Shown piece after piece: positions 44,337-54,862 of a stretch of DNA of 64,000 nucleotides; position 1 is the stretch's first letter, and every line of letters starts with the position of its first letter. The stretch comes from Vibrio aerogenes. GTDB taxonomy: Bacteria > Pseudomonadota > Gammaproteobacteria > Enterobacterales > Vibrionaceae. Both the position numbers and the translations under genes were made by a program. Under the pieces are notes generated by a model. The model saw only the letters and a program-made list of their open reading frames with translations. It ran no database searches and was not told where the DNA came from. Location of the stretch: NCBI RefSeq assembly GCF_024346755.1, contig NZ_AP024861.1:186001-250000 (forward strand), read 5' to 3'.

Positions 44337-46415
44337 TCAGGCTTTTGAGTAAATATCTTTATCTGTTAACCAGCGATCAATGATCGCCTGAGCATTTTGT
44401 GGGTAATGGTCGTGAATATAGCGGGCGATTTTCTGAACTTCCGGGATCAGGTATTGGTCCCGGAGTAAGTCGGCAATTTTGAAATCAGCTAAACCGGTTT
44501 GTTTTGTTCCTAACAGCTCGCCCGGGCCCCGAATTTCGAGATCTTTTTGCGCGATGACAAAACCATCACTGCTGTCACGCATGACGGCAAGGCGTTTTTG
44601 AGCTGTTTTAGAAAGCGGCGGATGATAAAGGAGGACACAGTGACTGGCGACCGAGCCACGACCAACCCTGCCTCTTAACTGGTGAAGCTGTGCAAGTCCG
44701 AGTCGTTCCGGGTTCTCAATAATCATCAGACTTGCGTTTGGTACATCAACTCCGACTTCGATGACAGTTGTCGCAACCAGCAGATGGAGCTCGCCGGATT
44801 TGAAATTTTGCATCACAGACTGTTTTTCTGCGGCCTTCATGCGCCCGTGAACCAGCCCGATGTTTAAATCAGGTAGCTGATGTTTCAATGTCTGTGTCAG
44901 TTCTTCTGCAGCCTGTGCTTCCAGAACTTCAGACTCATCGATCAAAGTACAAACCCAATAAGCCTGTTTTCCTTCTGACAAACACGCATGACGAATACGT
45001 TCAATAATATCATTCCGTTTTGTTTCCGGGATAGCAACGGTCTGCACCGGAGTTCGTCCCGGTGGGAGTTCATCAATGACAGACGTTTCCAAATCTGCGT
45101 AAGCTGTCATCGCCAGTGTACGTGGAATCGGTGTGGCCGTCATAATCAACTGGTGAGGATAGCACCCATTTTTGCCGCCTTTTTCCCGGAGTTCCAGCCG
45201 TTGATGCACCCCAAAACGGTGTTGTTCGTCAATGATAATTAATGCAAGGTGATGAAAACTGACCTGTTCCTGAAATAAAGCGTGCGTCCCAACAATCATA
45301 CTGACGTCACCTTGAGCGATTTCAGCTATGGCCTGTTCTTTTGCTTTGCCTTTCTGTTTACCAGCCAACCAGCCAACCTTGATACCCAGCGGGGAAAACC
45401 AGGTTTTAAAGTTGATTGCATGTTGTTCGGCAAGTAATTCGGTTGGCGCCATTAACGCGACCTGATAGCCATGGCTGATCGCTCTGAGTGCCGCCATTGC
45501 AGCAACTAATGTTTTGCCTGAGCCTACATCTCCCTGAACCAGACGCATCATCGGATGTGACTGTGCCAGATCAGATTCTATTTCCCTGACGACTCTGTCC
45601 TGAGCATGGGTCGGACTGAAAGGGAGCTGGTCGAGCAGTTGTTGTTTAAAGGGTTCGGAATGAGTTAACGGCAGTGCCTGTTCTTGCTGTCCCTGATGAC
45701 GGATTGCCAGCATCGACAGATTCTGTGCCAGCAGTTCTTCCATGATTAACCGTAACTGGGCGGGATGATGTCCTTTTTCAAAGCGTTCCGTATCAATGTC
45801 GGCAGAAGGGCGGTGAATGATATGTAAAGCCTGAGTCATGGTGATCTGATGATCATACAAACCTTCCGGCAATAGTTCCTGTACCGCAGACTTATCGAGC
45901 AGCTCTAATGCCTGATCGGTCAGCTGGCGCAGGGTTAACTGTCTGAGACCTTCGGTGGCCGGATAAACCGGAGTCAGATTGGCTTCTTCTTTGACGGGGA
46001 CGTCTGGCTGGTAAAACTTGTATTCCGGGTGAATTATTTCAAGTCCGGACATGCCTCTTTTTATCTCGCCGTAAACATGAATATATTTGCCTTCGGTGAA
46101 ACTGTTCTTCATGGCTGCATTGAAATTGAAGAAGCGTAATGACAACGTGCCATGACCATCGCTCATCTTTACGGTCAGCATTTTTTTTCTGCCAAATGAT
46201 GCATTGACCGCCATCACCTGTCCCTGTGTCGCACACCATAATCCGGCATGCAGTTGATTCACAGGATAGATGCGGGTTCTGTCTTCATAACGGGACGGCA
46301 GGTGAAACAAAAGATCCTGAACCGTGTTCAATCCGATTCTGCTAAGTTTCTCAGCAATTTTTATCCCAACACCTGAGAGTGAAGTTAAAGGAATTGCGTT
46401 GAGCAGTTGTGACAT
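44337..46415 (-). CDS. recG: ATP-dependent DNA helicase RecG
   Basis: RecG remodels stalled replication forks and Holliday junctions. The 692 residues show an N-terminal wedge domain (OB fold around 50-150), then helicase motifs: motif I QGDVGSGKT, DEQH as IIDEQHRFG, motif III MTATPIPRT, and the C-terminal helicase part with EVGVDVPNA and HQLRGRVGRG. The 3' half is complete. It ends the gmk-rpoZ-spoT-trmH-recG gene series, 105 bp after trmH. Confidence 0.97.
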   Translation of the reverse strand: MSQLLNAIPLTSLSGVGIKIAEKLSRIGLNTVQDLLFHLPSRYEDRTRIYPVNQLHAGLWCATQGQVMAVNASFGRKKMLTVKMSDGHGTLSLRFFNFNAAMKNSFTEGKYIHVYGEIKRGMSGLEIIHPEYKFYQPDVPVKEEANLTPVYPATEGLRQLTLRQLTDQALELLDKSAVQELLPEGLYDHQITMTQALHIIHRPSADIDTERFEKGHHPAQLRLIMEELLAQNLSMLAIRHQGQQEQALPLTHSEPFKQQLLDQLPFSPTHAQDRVVREIESDLAQSHPMMRLVQGDVGSGKTLVAAMAALRAISHGYQVALMAPTELLAEQHAINFKTWFSPLGIKVGWLAGKQKGKAKEQAIAEIAQGDVSMIVGTHALFQEQVSFHHLALIIIDEQHRFGVHQRLELREKGGKNGCYPHQLIMTATPIPRTLAMTAYADLETSVIDELPPGRTPVQTVAIPETKRNDIIERIRHACLSEGKQAYWVCTLIDESEVLEAQAAEELTQTLKHQLPDLNIGLVHGRMKAAEKQSVMQNFKSGELHLLVATTVIEVGVDVPNASLMIIENPERLGLAQLHQLRGRVGRGSVASHCVLLYHPPLSKTAQKRLAVMRDSSDGFVIAQKDLEIRGPGELLGTKQTGLADFKIADLLRDQYLIPEVQKIARYIHDHYPQNAQAIIDRWLTDKDIYSKA

Positions 46416-46519
46416 AAACGAACAGGCTCACTTGAATGGGTGAATTAACTCTGGTTATTCAACCATTGAACTGTTTTTTTGTACAGTTTTTTTGGGAACT
46501 GTGAATGAGCTGACATCAC

Positions 46520-47206
46520 TTATGCGTATTGCATCTCACGCCACCATGCTTCGTCAGCTACGATTTGTCCTTTTTCATCCAGTTCCGGATAAGGTAGTTT
46601 TTTCTTTTTTGCGACTTTTGCTAAAACCGGATGACCCCGCTCAAACAATATGCGTTGGACAACTTCATTGGGTAAGTTGCTTTCATCCCGGTCATACATA
46701 CCAGACATTTGACGTTGACGCTGTGCTTCATAGAGGATCAAAGCACTGGCGACAGACACGTTTAATGACTGAACCATGCCAACCATTGGAATGATGATGT
46801 CCTGATCTGCAACAGTCAGCGCCTGTTGAGATATACCTTCCTTTTCACTGCCCAAAATGACAGCGGTTGGCCGGGTATAATCAATGTCTCTGAAATCAAC
46901 AGCGTGCTCAGACAGATTCGTGACCAGAATCTGCATTTTCTGTTCTCTGAAAACAGAAACCGCATCATTCAGCGAGCCATGTGTATCGACTTCAACCCAG
47001 TTTCTTGCGCCTGCGGAAGTATGGCCCAGTGTCCGCATTTGTGCATTAGGCCAGACGGCATGAATCTTATGCAGGCCAGTGGCGTCAGCAGTACGGATAA
47101 TGGCAGACACATTATTGGGTTTGTGGACTTCTTCAAGACATAACGTGAGGTCGGTTTGTCGTGCTTTCAGCACTTCAAGGATGCGTTGATAACGTTCTGG
47201 GTTCAT
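46520..47206 (-). CDS. trmH: tRNA (guanosine-18-2'-O)-methyltransferase TrmH
   Basis: TrmH methylates the ribose of G18 in tRNA. I choose ATG 47206 (MNPERYQRIL), giving 228 residues as in E. coli, while a TTG at 47224 would add six. The SPOUT motifs are VSAIIRTADA, LGSEKEGIS and IPMVGMVQSLNVSVASA. It follows spoT by about 83 bp and is part of the same operon order as in E. coli. Confidence 0.95.
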   Translation of the reverse strand: MNPERYQRILEVLKARQTDLTLCLEEVHKPNNVSAIIRTADATGLHKIHAVWPNAQMRTLGHTSAGARNWVEVDTHGSLNDAVSVFREQKMQILVTNLSEHAVDFRDIDYTRPTAVILGSEKEGISQQALTVADQDIIIPMVGMVQSLNVSVASALILYEAQRQRQMSGMYDRDESNLPNEVVQRILFERGHPVLAKVAKKKKLPYPELDEKGQIVADEAWWREMQYA

Positions 47207-47289
47207 ATATTTTTGAATAATCAATGTAGAAGCTTTGATTCAGGACAGAAACGTCAAATAAGACGCTCTGCCTGAAATTGATAAACAGC

Positions 47290-49401
47290 TCAGCTCTTTT
47301 TCCTCTGAACTCTTAATGCATGAGGCATCACGCGGATCTTTTTCATGATACCTGCAAGGTGAATCCGATCTTTCGTGGTTAGCAATACTTTGATTGTATA
47401 CAGACGACCGTCCCTTTCTTCAGTTGCTATGCCATGAATATTTGAACCGGTATGAGAAATCACGTTGGTGAGTTCCGCCAAAGCACCCTGATGATTGAGC
47501 ATGTCTATCTTCAGTTCAGTAATGAACTCCTGATCGTAATCTTTTGACCACTCAACCGCCATATATTTATCGGGTTCTTTCTGATAACCACGGACATTGG
47601 CACAGGTTTCTCTGTGGATGACCAGACCTCGTCCCGGTGATATATGGGCGATAATATGATCGTCCGGAATGGGATGACAACAATTGGCAAAGTTGAGCAG
47701 AATGCCTTCAGCACCGCGAATTGGTAGCGAGCGTTTGCGGTTTTCTTCATTGATCGTCAGCTCTTCCGTGTTACCCAGCAATTTACGTGCAATCACGATG
47801 CTCATCAGTTCACCCAAACCAATGGCAGCCAACATATCATCAAGCTGTGACATTTTCAGTTCAATGAGTACAGTCTGAATGTTATCTTCACTGATATCGC
47901 CAATCGACTGCTCGCCCAGAGCGTGGTTCAGAAGTCGTCGGCCAAGACTGACCGATTCTTCGCGACGCATGGTTTTCAGAACCTGACGGATTTTAGTTCT
48001 GGCGCGGGAAGTTACGACATAGTTAAGCCATGCTGCGTTAGGCCGGGCACCCGGTGCGCTGATAATTTCTATCGTTTGCCCGTTTTTCAGTGCTTTGCTC
48101 AGAGGATAAGGATTGCGATCAACCCGTGAACCGACGCAGGTATTACCGACGTCCGTATGAACGGCATAGGCGAAGTCAACGGCAGTTGCGCCAACCGGCA
48201 ACTCAACGATACGCCCTTTGGGGGTGAAAACATAAATTTCATCAGGGAACAGATCTGATTTGACGTTTTCAATGAATTCAAACGAGTTCCCCGCACTTTG
48301 CTGAAGTTCCAGCAAACTCTGCATCCAGCGTTGGGCTTTGATTTGGGCTGTCGTGCCGGTTCTTTCGCCGTTCGCTTTATATGACCAGTGAGCCGCAACC
48401 CCTTTGTCGGCCATTTGGTCCATGTCTTCGGTCCGGATCTGAACTTCTACAGGAACACCATGCGGACCGACCATCGAAGTGTGCAATGACTGATAGCCGT
48501 TCGCTTTTGGGACCGCAATATAGTCTTTCATCCGGCCGGGTTTGGGCTTGTAGAGGCTATGGACCTGACCAAGCACGCGATAACAGGTATCTGGTGTGTC
48601 AACAATAATGCGGAATGCATAGATATCCATAATCGTATGAAAACGCTGTTCCTTCGTCTTCATTTTGTTATAGATAGAGTAGAGATTTTTTTCCCGGCCA
48701 AGCACTCTGGACTGAAGGCCAACTTCCTGTAAACGGCCCTCGATTTCACTGTGAATGCGCTGAATCATTTCCTTCCGGTTTCCGCGGGCTGCTTTGACAA
48801 CATTTCTTAAAACGCGGTAACGGTTGGGATAAAGTGCTTCAAACCCCAGCTCTTCGAGTTCAACTTTGATGTTGTGGATACCCAGCCGGTGAGCGAGTGG
48901 CGCATATATCTCAAGTGTTTCCCGTGCAATTCGCCGTTTTTTATCCGGGCGCAATGCGCCGAGAGTCCGCATGTTATGTGTTCTGTCAGATAACTTAATC
49001 AGAATCACACGAATGTCCTGAACCATTGCCAGAACCATTTTGCGGAAGTTTTCGGCCTGCGCTTCTTTTCTGTCCCTGAACTTTAGCTTATCCAGTTTCG
49101 AGACGCCGTCTACCAGTTCGGCAACCGCTGTACCAAATTTAGTTTCAAGCTCTTCTTTTGCGACTTCAGTATCTTCGATGACATCGTGAAGCAAAGCGGC
49201 CTGAAGCGTTTCCAGATCCAAACGCATCTCAGCCAGGATCCGGGCAACTGCGACCGGGTGGATAATGTAAGGTTCACCACTTGAGCGGGTTTGCCCCTCA
49301 TGTGCATCTCTTGCTACAACATAAGCATGTCGCAGAGCCTCAATCTGAGGCTCTGTCAGGTACTCTTGTGCAACGTCCTTGAGGCTATCAAACAGATACA
49401 A
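47290..49401 (-). CDS. spoT: Bifunctional (p)ppGpp synthetase/hydrolase SpoT
   Basis: SpoT makes and mainly degrades the stringent-response alarmone. The 703 residues have an HD hydrolase domain (HPVAVARILAEM and HDVIEDTEV), a synthetase domain (YKPKPGRMKDYIAVPKANGYQS), a TGS domain (VFTPKGRIVELPVGATAVDFAYAVH) and a C-terminal ACT domain. The HD metal residues are present, so hydrolysis should work. It lies between rpoZ and trmH in the conserved operon. Confidence 0.97.
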   Translation of the reverse strand: MYLFDSLKDVAQEYLTEPQIEALRHAYVVARDAHEGQTRSSGEPYIIHPVAVARILAEMRLDLETLQAALLHDVIEDTEVAKEELETKFGTAVAELVDGVSKLDKLKFRDRKEAQAENFRKMVLAMVQDIRVILIKLSDRTHNMRTLGALRPDKKRRIARETLEIYAPLAHRLGIHNIKVELEELGFEALYPNRYRVLRNVVKAARGNRKEMIQRIHSEIEGRLQEVGLQSRVLGREKNLYSIYNKMKTKEQRFHTIMDIYAFRIIVDTPDTCYRVLGQVHSLYKPKPGRMKDYIAVPKANGYQSLHTSMVGPHGVPVEVQIRTEDMDQMADKGVAAHWSYKANGERTGTTAQIKAQRWMQSLLELQQSAGNSFEFIENVKSDLFPDEIYVFTPKGRIVELPVGATAVDFAYAVHTDVGNTCVGSRVDRNPYPLSKALKNGQTIEIISAPGARPNAAWLNYVVTSRARTKIRQVLKTMRREESVSLGRRLLNHALGEQSIGDISEDNIQTVLIELKMSQLDDMLAAIGLGELMSIVIARKLLGNTEELTINEENRKRSLPIRGAEGILLNFANCCHPIPDDHIIAHISPGRGLVIHRETCANVRGYQKEPDKYMAVEWSKDYDQEFITELKIDMLNHQGALAELTNVISHTGSNIHGIATEERDGRLYTIKVLLTTKDRIHLAGIMKKIRVMPHALRVQRKKS

Positions 49402-49449
49402 ATTAATCGACCCGCCTATTGTAAATACTGAACGTGTCTGCTGAACAGA

Positions 49450-49722
49450 TTAACGGTTGTGAGCAATACTGCTTACCGCTGCAAGTTCAGCAGCTTCCTG
49501 TTCCTGTTGCTCCTGACGCTCACGTGCATCAAGAACTTCTTTCGTAATTAAACCTTCTTCGATTTCACGAAGTGCAATGACGGTTGTTTTGTCATTCTCT
49601 TCCGGTACCAATGGATCTTTACCGCCCGCTTGCATTTGACGGGCGCGGCGAGCCGCAATAAGAACCAGGTCGAAACGGTTGCCAACTTTTTCAACTGCAT
49701 CTTGAACAGTTACGCGTGCCAT
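49450..49722 (-). CDS. rpoZ: RNA polymerase omega subunit
   Basis: Omega helps assemble RNA polymerase and forms one (p)ppGpp binding site with beta-prime. The 90 residues start [20 protein letters not shown] and include the conserved [13 protein letters not shown]. It lies directly before spoT (48 bp), a logical pairing with alarmone metabolism. Confidence 0.97.
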   Translation of the reverse strand: MARVTVQDAVEKVGNRFDLVLIAARRARQMQAGGKDPLVPEENDKTTVIALREIEEGLITKEVLDARERQEQQEQEAAELAAVSSIAHNR

Positions 49723-49826
49723 GAGTACTCCAAATCGTTAGTTAATCAACTGTAAATGACGGGAAATTATACAACTTAATACCTGATGATACTAGCTGTA
49801 AACCCTATAGATAATTGTATCGGCTG

Positions 49827-50874
<1,048 letters not shown>

Positions 50875-52146
50875 ATGAAAAAAATGAAGCTGACCACGAA
50901 AATATTCGTAGGTCTTGCCGCGGGAATTCTGGTTGGTCTGTTACTTCAGGATTCTCCTGCAATTGCAAACACATACATCAAACCTGTCGGAACACTTTTT
51001 ATCAACCTGATTAAAATGTTAATTGTCCCGTTGGTTTTCTCGTCATTAATTGTTGGTGCTGCCAGTATTGGTGATATCAAAACACTGGGCCGGATTGGTG
51101 GTAAAACTTTAAGTTATTATCTGCTAACCACGGCCTTTGCGGTGACAATTGGTCTGGTTTTATCCATGTTACTGACTCCCGGAGCGGGCTTGAGTATGCC
51201 GGTCACAGAGACTGCGATGCAAGCGAAGTCAGTCAGCCTGGCCGATACGTTCCTTAATATTATCCCGAAAAATCCGTTGAAAGGGTTAGTCGAAGGAAAC
51301 ATGCTGCAAATTATTGCTTTTGCATTGTTCCTCGGGATGGGAGCGACATCGTTACCGGCTGCTCAGGCAAAACCTTTTATCAGCTTCTTTGAGAGCCTGG
51401 CTGAGATCATGTACAAAATTACCGGTTTTGTGATGTCATTAGCACCTTATGGTGTTTTTGGTCTGATTGTACCGGTTGTTGCATCAAACGGAACTGCGGT
51501 TCTGTTACCTTTGATTAAGGTGATTGGTGCTGTTTATGTGGGTTGCCTGCTGCAAATGGTTTTTGTTTATGCAGTCACGGTGAATGGCTTATCCCGTGTT
51601 TCATTGTCTGAATTCTTAAAAGGTATTCTGCCTGCCGCAGCAACTGCATTCAGTACTTCGAGCAGCTCCGGTACATTGCCGGTCAGTATTAAGACCATTA
51701 AAGAGAATTTTGGTGTTTCAGACCGGATTGCAAGTTTTGTTTTACCGCTGGGCGCTACGATTAATATGGGTGGAACCTCTCTTTATCAGGGCGTGTGTGC
51801 CATCTTTATCGCACAGGTTTATGGTATCGACCTGAGTTTTGCGCAGATGGGAACAATCGTGTTGACGGCAACATTAGGTGCAATTGGTACCGCTGGTGTT
51901 CCCGGAGGCGGCCTGATTATGTTGTCAATTGTATTAAGTTCTGTGGGTCTGCCTTTAGACGGTTTGACACTGATTGCCGGGATTGACCGGATTCTGGATA
52001 TGGCCCGAACTTCCATCAATGTGATTGGCGATTTGGCTGCCGCGATTGTTGTGGGTTCGTCCGAAAAAGAAATTGGTGTTGTTGAAACCGCACAGGCTTC
52101 AATAGCTGATGATGAACAGGAAGTCTCTCCGGAAAGTATGTCCTGA
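50875..52146 (+). CDS. DAACS-family dicarboxylate/amino acid:cation symporter
   Basis: This is a member of the GltP/DctA/GltPh family that imports acidic amino acids or C4-dicarboxylates with sodium or protons. I choose ATG 50875 (MKKMKLTTKIF), six bases behind GAGGA, giving 423 residues. About eight membrane helices and two hairpins are visible, with the hairpin-tip SSSSGTLPVS and the helix-8 sequence DRILDMARTSINVIGD. The latter keeps the substrate-contacting Asp, Arg, Thr and Asn residues of GltPh. The helix-7 motif is NMGGT rather than NMDGT. The precise substrate is not readable. Confidence 0.9.
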   Translation: MKKMKLTTKIFVGLAAGILVGLLLQDSPAIANTYIKPVGTLFINLIKMLIVPLVFSSLIVGAASIGDIKTLGRIGGKTLSYYLLTTAFAVTIGLVLSMLLTPGAGLSMPVTETAMQAKSVSLADTFLNIIPKNPLKGLVEGNMLQIIAFALFLGMGATSLPAAQAKPFISFFESLAEIMYKITGFVMSLAPYGVFGLIVPVVASNGTAVLLPLIKVIGAVYVGCLLQMVFVYAVTVNGLSRVSLSEFLKGILPAAATAFSTSSSSGTLPVSIKTIKENFGVSDRIASFVLPLGATINMGGTSLYQGVCAIFIAQVYGIDLSFAQMGTIVLTATLGAIGTAGVPGGGLIMLSIVLSSVGLPLDGLTLIAGIDRILDMARTSINVIGDLAAAIVVGSSEKEIGVVETAQASIADDEQEVSPESMS

Positions 52147-52160
52147 TCATTCATCCGTCT

Positions 52161-52199
52161 CCTGTTTCCCCGTACTGACTTATCCGGGGAAACAGGCTT
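52161..52199 (+). terminator. Strong hairpin downstream of the symporter
   Basis: CCTGTTTCCCCG and CGGGGAAACAGG form a perfect 12-bp stem 15 bp after the stop codon. Only CTTT follows, so termination may be weak or Rho-assisted. Confidence 0.65.
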
Positions 52200-52382
52200 T
52201 GAGCCGTTTACTGCTTTGCCTTATATAAAGCACGAACAAATTGCGGAAAATGTACACGCCCTGGCTGCACAGAGAAAGGTTTGCACTCCTGATGCTTTAA
52301 TGTACAATGCGCCTCCCGAATCCGGAGCCTGTCGTTCCGGGTATTCAAAATGCGTGAATGGTGAAGCATGATGCTTCATTGA

Positions 52383-52419
52383 TTTGGGTTCCCTCACCCC
52401 AAAACAAACGAAAAAGGTG
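52383..52419 (+). promoter_or_regulatory. preQ1-I riboswitch upstream of yhhQ
   Basis: The leader shows the compact preQ1-I layout. TTTGGG (52383-52388) pairs with CCCAAA (52398-52403), enclosing a pyrimidine-rich loop TTCCCTCAC. An A-rich tail (ACAAACGAAAAA) follows, and AGG at 52415-52417, part of the ribosome site, can pair with CCT in the loop to close the pseudoknot. ATG lies eight bases later. Binding of preQ1 would thus hide the ribosome site. Such switches are known before yhhQ-type transporters. The assignment is by eye, without a covariance model. Confidence 0.72.
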
Positions 52420-52424
52420 TGTTA

Positions 52425-53096
52425 ATGAGTTGTTTTACCCCTGTACAACAGCGCAAGGCGCTGGTTTATCTTGTTTTGTTTCACTTACTTGTCATTGCTT
52501 CAAGTAATTATCTGGTTCAGTTGCCATTTACCTTTCTGGGACTTCATACAACCTGGGGGGCCTTTACGTTTCCGTTTATCTTTCTGGCAACCGATCTAAC
52601 GGTCAGAATTTTTGGTGCGCCGATGGCCAGAAAAATTATCTTTCTGGTGATGATCCCGGCTTTAGCCCTGTCGTATTTATTGTCTGTTATGTTCTTTGAA
52701 GGCAATTTTCAGGGGGCGTCAGCACTACAAAATATGAACTGGTTTGTTGCCCGGATTGCCATTGCCAGCTTCATGGCTTATTTGTTCGGACAGATTATGG
52801 ATGTGCATGTCTTTAATCGCTTGCGGCAGATGAAGCAGTGGTGGATTGCGCCCACATGTTCAACATTGTTTGGTAATGCCCTGGACACGATAGCGTTCTT
52901 CGGTATTGCATTCTGGCGCAGCCCTGATCCGTTTATGGCACAGCACTGGCAGGAAATTGCATTGGTTGATTATGGTGTGAAGCTGTTCATCAGTCTTGGC
53001 TTGTTTGTGCCGATGTATGGCGTGTTACTGAACTGGCTGGTAAGAAAAATGACTCAGGTTAATCCGGATTTTCGTGTCACCGGGGTGACATCCTGA
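52425..53096 (+). CDS. yhhQ: Queuosine precursor transporter YhhQ
   Basis: YhhQ imports preQ0 or preQ1, precursors of the tRNA wobble base queuosine. I choose ATG 52425 (MSCFTPVQQRKAL), giving 223 residues aligned with E. coli YhhQ; a GTG six bases upstream is possible. There are about six membrane segments, with the well-kept TTWGAFTFPFIFLATDLTVR and DVHVFNRLRQ stretches. It is preceded by a predicted preQ1 riboswitch, which fits its role, and converges on the symporter operon at a shared terminator. Confidence 0.95.
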   Translation: MSCFTPVQQRKALVYLVLFHLLVIASSNYLVQLPFTFLGLHTTWGAFTFPFIFLATDLTVRIFGAPMARKIIFLVMIPALALSYLLSVMFFEGNFQGASALQNMNWFVARIAIASFMAYLFGQIMDVHVFNRLRQMKQWWIAPTCSTLFGNALDTIAFFGIAFWRSPDPFMAQHWQEIALVDYGVKLFISLGLFVPMYGVLLNWLVRKMTQVNPDFRVTGVTS

Positions 53097-53111
53097 TGAT
53101 CTGAAAACAAG

Positions 53112-53139
53112 AAGGCCCGGTTATTTCTGCCGGGCCTTT
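53112..53139. terminator. Bidirectional terminator between yhhQ and the symporter gene
   Basis: AAGGCCCGG and CCGGGCCTT pair around TTATTTCTG, followed by T on the plus strand and flanked by A residues on the other side. Confidence 0.88.
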
Positions 53140-53147
53140 GATTGTTG

Positions 53148-54851
53148 TTAGTGTTCGTGGGCAGCTCCGGCTCCTTTGGGATAACGAATCGACTCCACCA
53201 TTTCCTGGACATCATCCGGTACTTCAGCCGTAAATTTGTTGACGACAATTGCGACAACAAAGTTCAGGCACATTCCCAGTGTACCAATGCCTTCAGGACT
53301 GATACCAAACCACCAGTTTTCAGCACTATTGGCACCCGGATTAATAAATTTAAAATAAATAATATAAGCAGCGGTAAACAGAATCCCCGCCATCATGCCG
53401 GCAATAGCGCCTTCTTTGTTCATCTTCTTATAAAAAATTCCCATAATGATAGCAGGAAAGAAAGAAGATGCAGCCAGTCCGAAAGCGAACGCGACGACCT
53501 GAGCAACAAAGCCGGGTGGGTTAATTCCTAAGTAACCGGCACCGATGACGGCCAGTGCCGCGCCGACCCGGGCGGCGAGCAGCTCTTGTTTATCTGTCAT
53601 ATCGGGTTTAAAGCCTTTTTTGAGCAGATCATGGGAAATTGAGGTTGATATCACCAGCAGTAATCCGGCAGCCGTTGAAAGTGCAGCAGCCAGACCACCC
53701 GCCGCCAGAAGCGCAACCACCCAGTTTGGTAATTGAGCCAGCTCTGGCGAAGCAAGTACGATGATATCGCGGTTAATTTTCATTTCATTCCGCTCATCAC
53801 CGGCGTAAAACATTTTACCGTCACCATTTTTGTCGTCCCAGGCCACCAGCCCGGTACTTTCCCAGTTTTTATACCAGCCAGGGGCTTCTTCAGCCTGTAC
53901 GCCCTGCATGTCTGGTCCGTTAATGGTTTCAATCATATTGACTCTGGCAAAGGCTGCGACCGCAGGTGCCGTCGTATAGAGCAGTGCGATAAAGACCAGT
54001 GCCCAGCCAGCGGATATGCGTGCATCAGAGACTTTAGGAACAGTGAAAAAGCGAATAATAACGTGGGGTAAACCTGCTGTTCCGACCATCAATGCCGCAC
54101 AAATGAAAAAGACATCGACCATACTTTTTGAGCCGTCTGTGTATGCGGTAAATCCCAGCTCCTGAGTTAAACCGTCCAGCCGGTCAAGTAAGTAAGTCTC
54201 TGAGCCTGACATGGTGGAGCCAAAGCCTATCTGAGGAAAGACTGAGCCGGTCATCATGAGTGATGTGAAAATTGCGGGGACCATAAACGCGAAAATCAGC
54301 ACACAATATTGTGCGACCTGAGTATACGTTATACCTTTCATTCCGCCCATCACGGCATAGAAGAACACAATCGCCATGCCAATGATGATGCCCAGATTAA
54401 TATCGACTTCAAGGAAACGGGCAAAGACCACACCGACTCCGCGCATCTGCCCGGCCACATAAGTAAATGAGACAAAAATTGCACAGAACACGGCAACCAT
54501 TCTGGCGGTTTTTGAATAATAACGATCCCCGATAAAATCAGGCACGGTAAATTTACCGAATTTACGCAGATAAGGGGCCAGACAAAGTGCGAGCAAGACG
54601 TATCCGCCCGTCCATCCCATCAGATAAACACCACCGTCATAACCGATAAAAGAAATAATGCCTGCCATGGAAATAAATGATGCTGCCGACATCCAGTCAG
54701 CAGCGGTTGCCATCCCGTTTGCTACCGGATGTACGCCACCGCCGGCGACATAAAACTCACTGGTCGATGCTGCCCGGGCCCAGACTGCAATCGCGATATA
54801 CAAAGAGAATGTCAGTCCGACAAGAATAAATGTCCAGGTTTGAATATCCAT
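53148..54851 (-). CDS. Sodium:solute symporter large subunit (VC_2705-type, acetate/cation symporter-like)
   Basis: This SSS-family transporter of 567 residues resembles ActP but belongs to the two-gene subgroup typified by V. cholerae VC_2705. It has about thirteen membrane segments. The sodium-site helix region is AADWMSAASFISMAG (about 50-64), and GQMRGVGVVFARF follows later. A soluble insert near 310-360 contains DDKNGDGKMFYA, an EF-hand-like acidic loop. The gene lies 11 bp after a small DUF4212 partner. Acetate is the likely substrate by family and by its place beside a crbR-like regulator, but is not proven. Confidence 0.88.
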   Translation of the reverse strand: MDIQTWTFILVGLTFSLYIAIAVWARAASTSEFYVAGGGVHPVANGMATAADWMSAASFISMAGIISFIGYDGGVYLMGWTGGYVLLALCLAPYLRKFGKFTVPDFIGDRYYSKTARMVAVFCAIFVSFTYVAGQMRGVGVVFARFLEVDINLGIIIGMAIVFFYAVMGGMKGITYTQVAQYCVLIFAFMVPAIFTSLMMTGSVFPQIGFGSTMSGSETYLLDRLDGLTQELGFTAYTDGSKSMVDVFFICAALMVGTAGLPHVIIRFFTVPKVSDARISAGWALVFIALLYTTAPAVAAFARVNMIETINGPDMQGVQAEEAPGWYKNWESTGLVAWDDKNGDGKMFYAGDERNEMKINRDIIVLASPELAQLPNWVVALLAAGGLAAALSTAAGLLLVISTSISHDLLKKGFKPDMTDKQELLAARVGAALAVIGAGYLGINPPGFVAQVVAFAFGLAASSFFPAIIMGIFYKKMNKEGAIAGMMAGILFTAAYIIYFKFINPGANSAENWWFGISPEGIGTLGMCLNFVVAIVVNKFTAEVPDDVQEMVESIRYPKGAGAAHEH

Positions 54852-54862
54852 ATTGTCACTCC

